A DNA stretch of 47,810 nt, taken from contig JANWXD010000029.1 in NCBI GenBank assembly GCA_025055455.1, forward strand, positions 1-47,810, written 5' to 3'. The position numbers and the translations under genes are program-made. The DNA is from Bryobacteraceae bacterium. Lineage in GTDB: Bacteria > Acidobacteriota > Terriglobia > Bryobacterales > Bryobacteraceae. Shown in pieces: positions 32,178-41,395 of this stretch; position 1 is the first letter of the stretch, and each line of letters starts with the position of its first letter. Under the pieces are notes generated by a model. That model was not told the origin of the DNA. It saw nothing but the letters and a program-made list of their open reading frames with translations, and made no database searches.

Positions 32178-32307
32178 TGTTCCGTTAACTTAGCGCGAAG
32201 CGCGCGGTAATAACAATGATAACGCCGGGGCGGTGGTTTGTTTGCTCTGCGACCTCATGCGGGGGCGTGTGGCGCCGTGTTCGGCTCGCCCTGCGGCCCT
32301 CGGCGGC

Positions 32308-32691
32308 TTAGGGAGAACCCGGAAGCGTGCCCGGTTGGATGGCCGGTGGAGTGGTCTTCGGCGCCGGCAGCCGATAATTGCGGATGGCGATCGCCGTGGT
32401 CGCTCCGGCGTAGCCCAGGTTCACCCAGTTCCATTCCTGCGACGGGTACAGCTCCTGAGCTGCCCAGAGCCCCGCCAGCACCCCGAGCTTGACACCCACG
32501 CCCCGCCCCACGCTGAAACGCCCGTCTGGGCCGCGCAGCAAGGGATTGGCCTCCCGCCGGCCCAGCGAGCTGTGGACGTCCAGAATCTGTGCCACCGCCA
32601 CGGCCGCAAAGGTGAGCCGGCGTTTTGCCTTCGTCGAAAGGCCCCAGGAGGGCAGGACGGCAAGCAAGAGCAGCGCGGCCAGTTTCCGCAT
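32308..32691 (-). CDS. Hypothetical exported or membrane protein
   Basis: A 127-residue protein with a signal-like start (MRKLAALLLLAVLPSWGL), a basic stretch, and AAVAVAQILDVHSSLGRREANPLLRGPDGRF followed by hydrophobic VKLGVLAGLWAAQELYP and WVNLGYAGATTAIAIRNY. The DVHSS and NPLLR motifs recall small hypothetical membrane proteins of Acidobacteriota, without a known role. The C-terminal tail is Pro/Thr rich. Confidence 0.6.
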   Translation of the reverse strand: MRKLAALLLLAVLPSWGLSTKAKRRLTFAAVAVAQILDVHSSLGRREANPLLRGPDGRFSVGRGVGVKLGVLAGLWAAQELYPSQEWNWVNLGYAGATTAIAIRNYRLPAPKTTPPAIQPGTLPGSP

Positions 32692-32824
32692 CTTTCACCT
32701 CGAGTTGAAATCCTGTCAGCTCCAGTGTGCGGCCAATTCCGTAGGCGACACAAGAGGTTTGCCCGAGGCGCCGCCCCGCCGCCGTACTAAACCGGTGCGG
32801 AATACAGCTTGGGCGCGGCAGCGC

Positions 32825-32881
32825 GTGGCCGAGGGCGCTTGCGGTACCTCGGCCCTAAGGCGAATGCCTGACGGTGAAACC
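32825..32881. other. Three adjacent hairpins upstream of the ABC operon
   Basis: Within 57 nt three perfect stems follow each other: GGCCGAGG/CCTCGGCC (32825-32852), AGGC GAAT GCCT (32856-32867) and ACGGT GAA ACCGT (32869-32881). They end about 79 nt before the ATPase gene. No T-run follows, so a terminator is unlikely. No known RNA class was recognised in 32692-32959. Confidence 0.4.
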
Positions 32882-32959
32882 GTATGTCAAGATAGGAGAG
32901 GGTATCCGCTCCGACCGCTGCCCGAAACGGTGTAGCCGGCCCGCCCCAGTACCGCGCCG

Positions 32960-33634
32960 ATGATCGATCTCGTCGAGGTTTCCAGGCACTTCGATGGGAA
33001 ACGCCAGGTGGTGGCGCTCGATCGCGTCAGCCTTCGCATCGACAAAGGGGAAATGGTGGCGATTGTCGGTCCGTCGGGGTCAGGGAAATCCACACTGCTG
33101 AACTTGATCGGGGGGTTGGACCGCCCGACGGCAGGCGAGATCGTCATCGACGGGGCCCGTCTGAACGGCATCGACGACGACGAACTCACGCGGATCCGGC
33201 GCGACAAGATCGGTTTCATTTTTCAGTTTTTCAACCTGCTGCCGACGCTCAGCTGCCTGGAAAACGTCGCGCTGCCGTTGCATTTGCGCGGCTGGCCGCG
33301 GAAACGGATCGAAGCGCGAGCCCGGGAGCTGCTGGAGCTCGTCGGTCTGGGCGCCCGCCTCGATCACTTGCCAGAGGAATTGTCCGGGGGCGAGCGCCAG
33401 CGGGTGGCCATCGCGCGGGCCCTGTCGGTTTACCCTCCGATCCTACTCGCCGACGAGCCCACCGGCAACCTGGATTCACACACGGGCGAAGAAATCCTGG
33501 CCCTCATCCGGGAGCTCCACCGGCGACTGGGCTCCACGGTGCTGATCGTGACCCATGACCCGCAGATCGCAGCCAGCTGTCCGCGACGCATCACGTTGCG
33601 CGACGGCCGCATCGTGGAGGACCGCCGCCAGTGA
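32960..33634 (+). CDS. ABC transporter ATP-binding protein, LolD/MacB type
   Basis: A 224-residue ATPase with Walker A GPSGSGKST (residues ~36-44), IGFIFQFFNLLPTL (Q-loop region), signature LSGGERQRVAIARAL and Walker B ILLADEPTGNLD. The FQFFNLLPTL and EPTGNLD forms are those of LolD/MacB/FtsE ATPases that drive FtsX-type permeases. It is the first of four overlapping genes; the permease starts inside its stop codon (GTGA). Confidence 0.95.
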   Translation: MIDLVEVSRHFDGKRQVVALDRVSLRIDKGEMVAIVGPSGSGKSTLLNLIGGLDRPTAGEIVIDGARLNGIDDDELTRIRRDKIGFIFQFFNLLPTLSCLENVALPLHLRGWPRKRIEARARELLELVGLGARLDHLPEELSGGERQRVAIARALSVYPPILLADEPTGNLDSHTGEEILALIRELHRRLGSTVLIVTHDPQIAASCPRRITLRDGRIVEDRRQ

Positions 33635-36180
33635 GGCTCGCGCGCCTGATCGGCTGGCCTTATGCGCGGAAGCACGTCCTGCGCACCTGCCTCACCGTGG
33701 CCGGCATTGCCTTGGGCGTGGCGGTGTTCGTGGCCATGCATGCCGCCAACCGAGCGGTTCTCGGCGGCTTCGAACGCACCGTCGATCGAATCGCCGGCGC
33801 CGCGCAGTTACAAGTCACCGCTGGGGGATTCGGCTTCCCGGAAGAAGTGCTGGAGCGGGTGCAAGCCGTTCCGGAAGTGCGGGTGGCGGTTCCGGTGATC
33901 GAAGCGGTCGTGGACACGGGCTTGGCGGGGCAAGGGAGCCTGCTCATTTTAGGCGTGGATATGACCGGGGACCGCAGCCTCCGACAGTACGACCTGGAAA
34001 GCGGTGAGGAGGCGATCATCGACGACCCGTTAGTGTTCCTGGCGCAGCCGGACTCGCTCATCGTGACGCGGGAGTTCGCCGAACGCAACCGTCTGGAGGT
34101 GGGCCACCGGATTCCCTTGATGACGATGGAAGGGCCGAAACAGTTCGTGGTGCGGGGGATCATGCGGCCGGGGGGCTTCGGCAAGGCCTTCGGCGGCAAC
34201 CTGGCGGTCATGGACATTTACGCCGCTCAGAAAATGCTCGGCCGCGGTCGCCGCTTTGACCGGATCGATGTCGCAGTGCGCGAGGGCGTGCCGGTCGAGC
34301 GGTGCCAGGCCGCGTTGCGCGCCGCGCTCGGCCCCGGCTTCGAAGTCGAGCCGCCGGAGGCCCGAGGCGCGCACTTCGAGTCCATGCTGCGCGGCTACAC
34401 CTTCACGGTGAACATCTCGAGTCTGTTCGCCCTGTTCATCGGGATGTTCATCATCTACAACTCCTTCCAGATTGCCGTGACCGAACGCCGCGTCGAGATC
34501 GGCATTTTGCGGGCCTTGGGCGCCACGCAGGGGCAGATCCGCGGGCTGTTTTTGGTGGAAAGCGCGCTGCTCGGGGCGACCGGCGCGGGCCTCGGCGTCA
34601 TCTTGGGCGGCGCCATGGCGCAGCTCAGCGCGGCCTACATCGGGGGACTGCTCGAGGACGTCTATGGCGTGGCGCAGCACGTGGAGGGCGCGGAACTCGG
34701 CGCCCCGCTGATTGCCTCCAGCGCGGCGCTCGGGGTTTTGGCCAGCGTGCTCGCCGCGTGGATTCCGAGCCGGGCCGCGGCGCGGGTGGATCCGGTTCAG
34801 GCCCTGCAAAAGGGCAAATACCAGGTGCTCAGCGTGGGCGAGAACCGCGCGCGGCGCCGCGCCGCGGCCGCCTCGCTTGCGGCGGCTCTGATCTGCCTGG
34901 CGGCGGGACGCTCCGCCGAAGCATTCTATGCCGGGTATTTGCTGGCGGTGCTGACGGCCATTCTGCTGGCGCCGACCCTTTCGCTGTGGCTGTCCAAGCT
35001 GTTGCGGCCGCTGTTGCGCTGGCTCCGCCCGGTGGAGGGCACGCTGGCGGCCGACAGTCTCATCCACGCGCCGCGCCGCACCTCGGCCACTGTGGCGGCC
35101 CTCATGCTCTCGTTGGCGATGGTGATCGGCTTTGCTGGCATGGCCGGCGCCATCTACGATTCGGTCACCCAGTGGATGGACCAGGTGCTGAATCCGGACC
35201 TTTTCGTCAACGCTTCGGGCAGCATTTCCCGGCGCAATTTCACTTTCCCGGCCAGCTTGGCGCACGAGATCGAACGGATGGAGGGCGTCGACCAGGTGCA
35301 AGCCGTGCGCCACGCGCGGGTCATCTTTGGCGGCGTGCCGGTCTCGGTGGTGGCGGCGGACGTGGAAAAGCTGGCGAGCAAGGTCCGGCGGATCGTGATC
35401 CAAGGCGATCTGGATGAAATGTATCGCCTCACCGCCCAAGGGCGCGGGGTCATCGTCTCGGACAACTTCGCTGACCTGCGCGGCGTCCGCCTCGGCGATA
35501 CCATCGCGCTGCCCTCGCCCTCCGGATTGGTTCGTCTGCCGGTTGTGGGCATCACTCGGGACTACACCGACCAGCAAGGCAGCGTTCTCGTCGACCGCTC
35601 GGTGTACCGCCGCTGGTGGCAGGAGGACTCGGCCGACGTGCTGCGCATCTACTTGAAACCCGGCTATTCGCCCGAGCGAGTTCGCCAACGCATCCTCGAA
35701 CAGTTCGCGGCGCGGCAGCGCCTCTTCGTCCTCGACAACGCTGAAGTTCGCCGCGAGATTCTCCGCCTGACGGATCAATGGTTCGGCATGACCTACAACC
35801 AAATCGCCGTGGCGGTGCTGGTGGCCGTGTTGGGCATCGTCAACACGCTGACGGTGTCGATCACGGACCGGCGCCGGGAACTCGGCGTGCTGCAATCCGT
35901 GGGCGGACTGCGGCAGCAGGTGCGGCACACGGTGTGGATGGAAGCTGTGGGCATCGGTCTCATCGGTCTGGTGCTGGGCCTGGCCCTCGGCGCCGTGAAT
36001 CTGTATTACACGGTGGAGATGGTGCACCGCGTGGCGGGCTTGCGGATCGACTATCAGTATCCGTGGGGCGTGGCCGCGCTGCTGGTGCCCGGGATGCTTC
36101 TGGTCGCCCTCGCGTCGGCTCTGTGGCCGGCCGAGAAAGCCGTTCGCGGCCGCCTGGTGGAGGCTCTCGAATATGAATAG
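33631..36180 (+). CDS. FtsX-like ABC transporter permease
   Basis: An 849-residue permease with two FtsX units. A first helix (CLTVAGIALGVAVFVAMHA) and a large periplasmic domain precede the first FtsX core (ISSLFALFIGMFIIYNSFQI, VEIGILRALGATQGQIRGL). A second half repeats it (IAVAVLVAVLGIVNTLTVSI, RRRELGVLQSVGGLRQQVR). Such permeases with LolD-like ATPases use ATP to push or extract lipids, lipoproteins or small molecules at the outer face of the inner membrane. The GTG start overlaps the ATPase stop; its last 8 nt overlap the LolA-like gene. Confidence 0.92.
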   Translation: MRLARLIGWPYARKHVLRTCLTVAGIALGVAVFVAMHAANRAVLGGFERTVDRIAGAAQLQVTAGGFGFPEEVLERVQAVPEVRVAVPVIEAVVDTGLAGQGSLLILGVDMTGDRSLRQYDLESGEEAIIDDPLVFLAQPDSLIVTREFAERNRLEVGHRIPLMTMEGPKQFVVRGIMRPGGFGKAFGGNLAVMDIYAAQKMLGRGRRFDRIDVAVREGVPVERCQAALRAALGPGFEVEPPEARGAHFESMLRGYTFTVNISSLFALFIGMFIIYNSFQIAVTERRVEIGILRALGATQGQIRGLFLVESALLGATGAGLGVILGGAMAQLSAAYIGGLLEDVYGVAQHVEGAELGAPLIASSAALGVLASVLAAWIPSRAAARVDPVQALQKGKYQVLSVGENRARRRAAAASLAAALICLAAGRSAEAFYAGYLLAVLTAILLAPTLSLWLSKLLRPLLRWLRPVEGTLAADSLIHAPRRTSATVAALMLSLAMVIGFAGMAGAIYDSVTQWMDQVLNPDLFVNASGSISRRNFTFPASLAHEIERMEGVDQVQAVRHARVIFGGVPVSVVAADVEKLASKVRRIVIQGDLDEMYRLTAQGRGVIVSDNFADLRGVRLGDTIALPSPSGLVRLPVVGITRDYTDQQGSVLVDRSVYRRWWQEDSADVLRIYLKPGYSPERVRQRILEQFAARQRLFVLDNAEVRREILRLTDQWFGMTYNQIAVAVLVAVLGIVNTLTVSITDRRRELGVLQSVGGLRQQVRHTVWMEAVGIGLIGLVLGLALGAVNLYYTVEMVHRVAGLRIDYQYPWGVAALLVPGMLLVALASALWPAEKAVRGRLVEALEYE

Positions 36181-36925
36181 ACTGTGCGCTTGGCTCTTGC
36201 TGGCGGCCTCGGTCGGCGCCGCCCAGGAGGCGCGCTCCATCGTGGAAGAAGCGCAGCGGCGCACGCGGACCCAGTCCCAGCGCTACGAAGGCACGCTCGA
36301 AGTCATCGGCAGCAAAGGAAAGATCGCCGTCAAGCGCTGGCGCTACGAACGGCTGGGCTCGCACGGGTCGAGCAAAGCCGTGCTGCGCTTCACGGCGCCG
36401 CCCGAGGTCAAGGGCGTGGCGCTGCTGGTGCACAATCATCCGGATCGCGCCTCGGATCAGTGGATGTGGACCCCGGCACTCCAGCGCGACCGACGGATCG
36501 CGCTCCAAGACCGCTCGACCCGCTTTTTCGGCACCGACTTCAGCTTCGAAGATCTTGAGGAGCGCGATGTGGACCAGTTCGACTATCGCCTGGCGGGCGA
36601 GGAGACGGTCGACGGGGCGCTGTCCTGGAAGATCGAAGCCGAACCCAAGAAAACGCGCGCTTCCCAATACACGCGCTCGCTGATCTGGATCCGCAAGGAC
36701 AACTACGCCTGGGTCCAGATGGAGGGCTATCGCGGCGGGCGGCTCATTCGCCGGGTCCGCTACTTGGACCTGGAGCTGGTGCAAGGCATCTGGACCGCGC
36801 GGCGGCTGGAAGTGACGGACTTCACCCGCAACAGCCGCACCGTGCTGCGAGTGGACAAATTGGAATACAACGTCAAGCTGAGCCCGGAGGAGTTCACGCT
36901 CCAGGCCTTGCGGCGCGAGTCATGA
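36173..36925 (+). CDS. LolA-like outer-membrane lipoprotein-sorting protein
   Basis: A 250-residue periplasmic protein with a signal peptide (MNRLCAWLLLAASVGAAQ). It shows the half-barrel pattern of the lipoprotein-sorting family: VEEAQRRTRTQSQRYEGTLEV, VLRFTAPPEVKGVALLVHN, DQWMWTPALQRDRRIAL, FFGTDFSFEDLEERDVDQF and SLIWIRKDNYAWVQMEGY. It would carry a hydrophobic substrate from the permease across the periplasm. It overlaps its neighbours on both sides (8 nt and 4 nt). Confidence 0.87.
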   Translation: MNRLCAWLLLAASVGAAQEARSIVEEAQRRTRTQSQRYEGTLEVIGSKGKIAVKRWRYERLGSHGSSKAVLRFTAPPEVKGVALLVHNHPDRASDQWMWTPALQRDRRIALQDRSTRFFGTDFSFEDLEERDVDQFDYRLAGEETVDGALSWKIEAEPKKTRASQYTRSLIWIRKDNYAWVQMEGYRGGRLIRRVRYLDLELVQGIWTARRLEVTDFTRNSRTVLRVDKLEYNVKLSPEEFTLQALRRES

Positions 36926-38133
36926 GGCGCGGGCTGGCGGTCCTGCTGGGCGCACCGTTGCTCGGCGCCGATTTCAGTCAGCGCGGTTTTGTCGAGCTGC
37001 GCACCGTGCTCTATCCGCAGACCGCGGCCAACGACCGTGCCCGAGTGGTGGCCGAGGGCCTGCTGCGCTACGAGGCGCTTTTCAAATTTTCCGGCTGGCT
37101 TCGGGCCGCCGGCGCCCTCGACGCGCGCACCGACACGCACCATCAGACCAGCCGCGGGTTTCAGGTTTCTGTGTGGGACCGCGAAAGGCAACGCCCGGCC
37201 TTCGCGCTGCGACGTTTCAGCGTGGCGGTCAACCGCGGCAGCTTCACAGCGGAATTCGGCCGACAGTTCGTACGCTGGGGCAAAGCGGACGTGCTCAATC
37301 CTACCGACCGGTTTGCCCCGCGCGACTTCCTGACCGTCGTAGACAACGACTTCCTTGCGGTGACGGCCGCGCGATGGAGTTGGGAGCGCCAGGGCCACAC
37401 GCTCGATGCGGTGCTGGCACCTCGTTTCACGCCCAGCCGCATTCCGCTGCTGAACCAACGCTGGGTGGTCGTGCCGGAAGCGCTGCGAGGCATCCCCCTG
37501 GCCGACGGAGGCGCGAGATTTCCCGGCGGTGCGCAGTTCGGGCTGCGCTGGAACCACGTGGCGCGCGGCTTCGAGCACTCGTTCTCCTTTTACGAGGGCT
37601 TCCACCACTTGCCCTTATTCGAGGGGAGACCGGCTTTCGGCCGGATCGAGGTCGTGCGCTTCTACCCGGCCCTGCGCATGTATGGGGCGGATGCGGCGGC
37701 GCCGCTTCGCTGGATCACGTTGAAGGGCGAAGCCGCGTGGTTCACCTCCCGTACGGCGCAGGCTGACGAGTACGTGCAATATGTCGTCCAGGCGGAGCGG
37801 CAATCCGGCGAGTGGTTCCTGGTGGGCGGGTACGCCGGCGAACGTGTGACGCGGCGGCGCAATCCGTTCGGCTTCGCTCCGGACCGCGGTTTGACGCGCG
37901 CCTTCCTCGGGCGGGCCGGCTATACCATCGACGCCAACCGCAGTTTGGCGTTCGAAGGCGCCGTGCGCCGCAACGGCAAGGGGCTATGGCTGAGGATCGA
38001 GTACTCGCAGGGCCTCGGTGCGCATTGGCGGCTCACGTCCAGCTTCACGCTGATCCGTGGCGCCCAGGAAGACTTCCTCGGCCAATACCGCCGCAACTCG
38101 CACGGCATCCTCTCTCTGCGGTACAGTTTCTGA
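36922..38133 (+). CDS. Outer-membrane beta-barrel protein
   Basis: A 403-residue protein with a short signal (MRRGLAVLLGAPLLGA) and many amphipathic strands rich in aromatic and charged residues, for example FSVAVNRGSFTAEFGRQFVRW, WSWERQGHTLDAVLAPRF and FEHSFSFYEGFHHL. It ends in GILSLRYSF, the terminal Phe signature of outer-membrane barrels. The RQFVRWGKADVLNPTDRFAPRD-like turn is similar to DUF1302-type porins. It is the last gene of the ABC unit and would be its outer-membrane component. The ATG overlaps the LolA-like stop. Confidence 0.8.
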   Translation: MRRGLAVLLGAPLLGADFSQRGFVELRTVLYPQTAANDRARVVAEGLLRYEALFKFSGWLRAAGALDARTDTHHQTSRGFQVSVWDRERQRPAFALRRFSVAVNRGSFTAEFGRQFVRWGKADVLNPTDRFAPRDFLTVVDNDFLAVTAARWSWERQGHTLDAVLAPRFTPSRIPLLNQRWVVVPEALRGIPLADGGARFPGGAQFGLRWNHVARGFEHSFSFYEGFHHLPLFEGRPAFGRIEVVRFYPALRMYGADAAAPLRWITLKGEAAWFTSRTAQADEYVQYVVQAERQSGEWFLVGGYAGERVTRRRNPFGFAPDRGLTRAFLGRAGYTIDANRSLAFEGAVRRNGKGLWLRIEYSQGLGAHWRLTSSFTLIRGAQEDFLGQYRRNSHGILSLRYSF

Positions 38134-38192
38134 CCGCGCGAGGGCCGACTTTATGATGGCGGCGTGCGTTCCGTTTACACAGGAGGCCAGTT

Positions 38193-38612
38193 GTGGTCGA
38201 AGTGCGTGACCTGCCGACGCTGAATGCCGTCCTGAATACGACCGCGGCTGTGTTGCTGGTGACCGGGTACGTGCTGATCCGGCGCGGCCAGGTGCGCGCC
38301 CATCGGGCGGTGATGCTGGCGGCCTTCGCGACATCGATCCTGTTTCTGGTCAGCTATCTGATCTACCACGCGCAGGTGGGCTCGGTGCGGTTCCAGAAAA
38401 CCGGGCCGATCCGCACGGTGTATTTCGCCGTGCTGCTGAGTCACACCGTTTTGGCGGCTGCGGTGCCGCCCTTGGCAGTGATGACGCTCCGCCGCGCGCT
38501 GCGCGGCCAATTCGACCGGCACCGCGCTGTGGCGCGCTGGACCCTGCCCGTCTGGCTGTACGTCAGCGTCACGGGAGTGATCATCTACTGGATGCTCTAC
38601 CAGCTCCCGTAA
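38193..38612 (+). CDS. DUF420 membrane protein (CtaM-like)
   Basis: A 139-residue protein with four membrane helices and the conserved His positions of DUF420 (RAHRAVMLAAF, SYLIYHAQVG, LLSHTVLAA, FDRHRAVARWTLPVWLYVSVTGVIIY). DUF420 proteins, such as CtaM, aid assembly of haem-copper terminal oxidases. The GTG start has AGGAGG 6 nt upstream. No oxidase gene is in the window. A -10-like TATGAT lies just upstream at about 38152. Confidence 0.88.
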   Translation: MVEVRDLPTLNAVLNTTAAVLLVTGYVLIRRGQVRAHRAVMLAAFATSILFLVSYLIYHAQVGSVRFQKTGPIRTVYFAVLLSHTVLAAAVPPLAVMTLRRALRGQFDRHRAVARWTLPVWLYVSVTGVIIYWMLYQLP

Positions 38613-38713
38613 TTCCGGGGACCGAGCCCAAAACTTCCCGCCGGGCGCCGAGTGGACAGGGCTGGCGGGAGCTGTCGAACGATCAAGTACGCGAGTGGCT
38701 CCCCCTGCCCGGA

Positions 38714-38806
38714 GCGAACCGATACGGCGCCCGCCTCACTCGTGGCGTCTCATACGATCCTCCGGAGAGCGGAGGAACTGCGCGAAGCGAACCGAAAGGG
38801 CGCGCC

Positions 38807-38813
<7 letters not shown>
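38714..38813. repeat. Imperfect direct repeat at the 3' end of yjbQ
   Basis: GCGAACCGATACGGCGCCCG + CCTCACTCG (38714-38742) recurs with small changes at 38787-38813 (GCGAACCGAAAGGGCGCG + CCTCACTCG). The second copy includes the stop codon of the YjbQ gene. The two are 44 nt apart. The rest of 38613-38806 shows nothing clear. Confidence 0.6.
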
Positions 38814-39226
<413 letters not shown>

Positions 39227-39334
39227 ACCAGCTCCCGGTTGCTTTCGGTTCCAGGCTTCGTCATCCCCTTCTCGTTCCGACGGCGTGGGCCGATATCGTG
39301 GGGATTTCGTAGCCTGTCCCCGATTTTGGCGCGA

Positions 39335-39340
39335 TACAAT
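39335..39340 (+). promoter_or_regulatory. -10-like hexamer just before the S9 peptidase start
   Basis: TACAAT ends 6 nt before the ATG at 39347, so transcription would start at about the A of the ATG. There is no ribosome binding site. No -35 match is evident. Confidence 0.45.
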
Positions 39341-39346
39341 TCGGGT

Positions 39347-41395
39347 ATGCAGCGAGTCCTCCTGGCCGTGCTCGTCGTGGGCGCGGTGCTGCGGCTCGAG
39401 GCGAAACAGGCCTTCGATGTGCACGCGCTGCTCCAGGTGGCGCGCATCGGCGACCCGCAGCTTTCCCCCGACGGCAAACTCGTGGCGTTTACGGTTCAGC
39501 GTCCCGACGTCGAAAACAACACCCGGCCGACCCATATCTGGATCGTACCCGTCGAAGGGGGCGCGCCGAAACAAATCACCTACGCTGGCACGCGCAACGA
39601 GCGCCCGCGGTGGTCGCCCGATTCCAAACGCCTGGCCTTCGTGTCGGACCGCAGCGGTTCGTCCCAGATCTGGATCATGGATCCGGACGGGAGCAACGCG
39701 GTGCAAGTGACCCGCCTGGCTACCGAGGCCGAGGGCGTGCTGTTCTCGCCGGATGGAAAGCATCTGATCTTCACGAGCGAAGTGTACCCGGAGTGTCCGG
39801 ACGAAGCGTGCAACGAAAAGAAACTCGAGGCCGAAAAGGCGGCAAAGATCAAACCGCGCCTCTATACGACGCTGCTGTACCGGCACTGGAACCACTGGAA
39901 GACGGCACGGCGGCGCCATATTTTCGTGATTCCCGTCACCGGAGGGCGGTCGCGCGATCTTACACCCGGATGGCGCGACGCGCCGCCGTTCTCGCTCGGC
40001 GGTCCCGACGACTACGCCGTTTCGCCGGACGGCCAGGAGCTGTGCTTCGTGATGAACTCGGATCCGGAACCGGCGGTGAGCACCAACTCGGACTTGTACG
40101 TGGTTCCCTTGGAAGGCGGCCCGCCGCAGAGGATTACGGCGAACGTGGCCGCGGACAACTCGCCGCTGTATTCCCCGGACGGCAAGTACATCGCCTACCG
40201 CACACAAGTGCGCGCCGGCTACGAAAGCGACCGCTGGCGGCTGGCAGTCTTCGACCGGACGACGCGGGAGACGAAGATTCTCACCGAGGGGCTGGACCGA
40301 TGGGTGGGCAGCTTCACCTGGTCCCCCGATTCCAGCCGCATCTTTTTCACCGTGGAGGACCGGGGCCGGCAAGTAATCCAGATGATTCCCGCTTCGGGCG
40401 GTGGGGCCCGCATCGTGGCCAGCGGCCCCAGCCATCTGGACGATGTTCAGTTGACCGCAGACGCGAAAACGATGATCTACACCGAACAGAGCGCCTCTCG
40501 GCCGGTGGAGATTTACCGGGCCGCTTCCACGGGAGGCCCCGCCGTTGCGCTCACGCGCCTCAACGACGACTTACTTTCCCGGTATCAGCTAACGGCTGCG
40601 GAGGAGTTCTGGGTGGAGGCTGCCGACGGGGCGCGCGTCCACAGCCTCCTCGTCAAACCGTACGGATTCGAAACCGGCAGAAAATACCCGGTGCTGTTCC
40701 TGATTCACGGGGGTCCCCAGAGCGCGTGGGGCTACAGTTGGAGCTATCGTTGGAATGCTCAAGTCTTCGCTGGCGCCGGCTACGCCGTCGTGATGCCGAA
40801 CCCGCGCGGCTCTACCGGGTACGGTCAAAAGTTCATCGATGAAATCAATAACGACTGGGGAGGCAGGGTCTACGAAGACATCATGGCCGTCGTGGATCAC
40901 GTCGCGCGCCAGCCGTGGGCGGACCCGGATCGAATGGTCGCCGCCGGCGCGTCGTATGGCGGTTACATGATGAACTGGCTGCTGGGCCGCACCGATCGGT
41001 TCAAGGCTCTGGTCTCGCACGCCGGCGTCTTCGACCTGCGCAGTATGTTCGGCGAGACCGAGGAGCTATGGTTTCCCCTGTGGGAGTTCCGCGGGACCCC
41101 TTGGGATAATCCCGAACCCTACACTCGCTGGTCTCCCAGTTACTATGTTACGCAATTTAAGACCCCCACGCTAGTAACTCACGGGGAACTGGATTATCGT
41201 GTGCCCGTGGGCCAGGCTCTGCAATTATTCACGGCGTTGCAGTTGCGGAAGGTTCCTTCCAAGCTTCTCCTGTTCCCTGACGAGGGCCATTGGATTTTGA
41301 AGCCGCAAAACAGCCGTTTCTGGTACGAGCAGGTGCTCGACTGGCTGGGCATGTGGACCCAGCGGGCGCCCAGCGCGGCACAGGAGGCCAAGTGA
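39347..41395 (+). CDS. S9 family prolyl oligopeptidase-type peptidase, secreted
   Basis: A 682-residue exported serine peptidase. A signal peptide ([21 protein letters not shown]) precedes a seven-bladed-type propeller with PDGK and WSPDS repeats (residues ~40-400). The alpha/beta hydrolase domain has [15 protein letters not shown], the nucleophile in [16 protein letters not shown], the Asp in [10 protein letters not shown] and the His in FPDEGHW. It would cleave peptides, often acylaminoacyl or dipeptide ends, in the periplasm or outside. The reading frame stays open upstream but the signal peptide and -10 element support 39347. It overlaps the esterase gene in a GTGA. Confidence 0.93.
   Translation: MQRVLLAVLVVGAVLRLEAKQAFDVHALLQVARIGDPQLSPDGKLVAFTVQRPDVENNTRPTHIWIVPVEGGAPKQITYAGTRNERPRWSPDSKRLAFVSDRSGSSQIWIMDPDGSNAVQVTRLATEAEGVLFSPDGKHLIFTSEVYPECPDEACNEKKLEAEKAAKIKPRLYTTLLYRHWNHWKTARRRHIFVIPVTGGRSRDLTPGWRDAPPFSLGGPDDYAVSPDGQELCFVMNSDPEPAVSTNSDLYVVPLEGGPPQRITANVAADNSPLYSPDGKYIAYRTQVRAGYESDRWRLAVFDRTTRETKILTEGLDRWVGSFTWSPDSSRIFFTVEDRGRQVIQMIPASGGGARIVASGPSHLDDVQLTADAKTMIYTEQSASRPVEIYRAASTGGPAVALTRLNDDLLSRYQLTAAEEFWVEAADGARVHSLLVKPYGFETGRKYPVLFLIHGGPQSAWGYSWSYRWNAQVFAGAGYAVVMPNPRGSTGYGQKFIDEINNDWGGRVYEDIMAVVDHVARQPWADPDRMVAAGASYGGYMMNWLLGRTDRFKALVSHAGVFDLRSMFGETEELWFPLWEFRGTPWDNPEPYTRWSPSYYVTQFKTPTLVTHGELDYRVPVGQALQLFTALQLRKVPSKLLLFPDEGHWILKPQNSRFWYEQVLDWLGMWTQRAPSAAQEAK

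Noticed and set aside
34030-36264. Long minus-strand open frame opposite the FtsX permease
   Set aside because: It is His/Gln/Arg-rich antisense translation with no recognisable domains, while the plus strand encodes a full permease.
38613-38806. tRNA-like gene in the gap before yjbQ
   Set aside because: A few tRNA-like words such as CCGAGTGG occur, but no cloverleaf with acceptor and T arms could be drawn.
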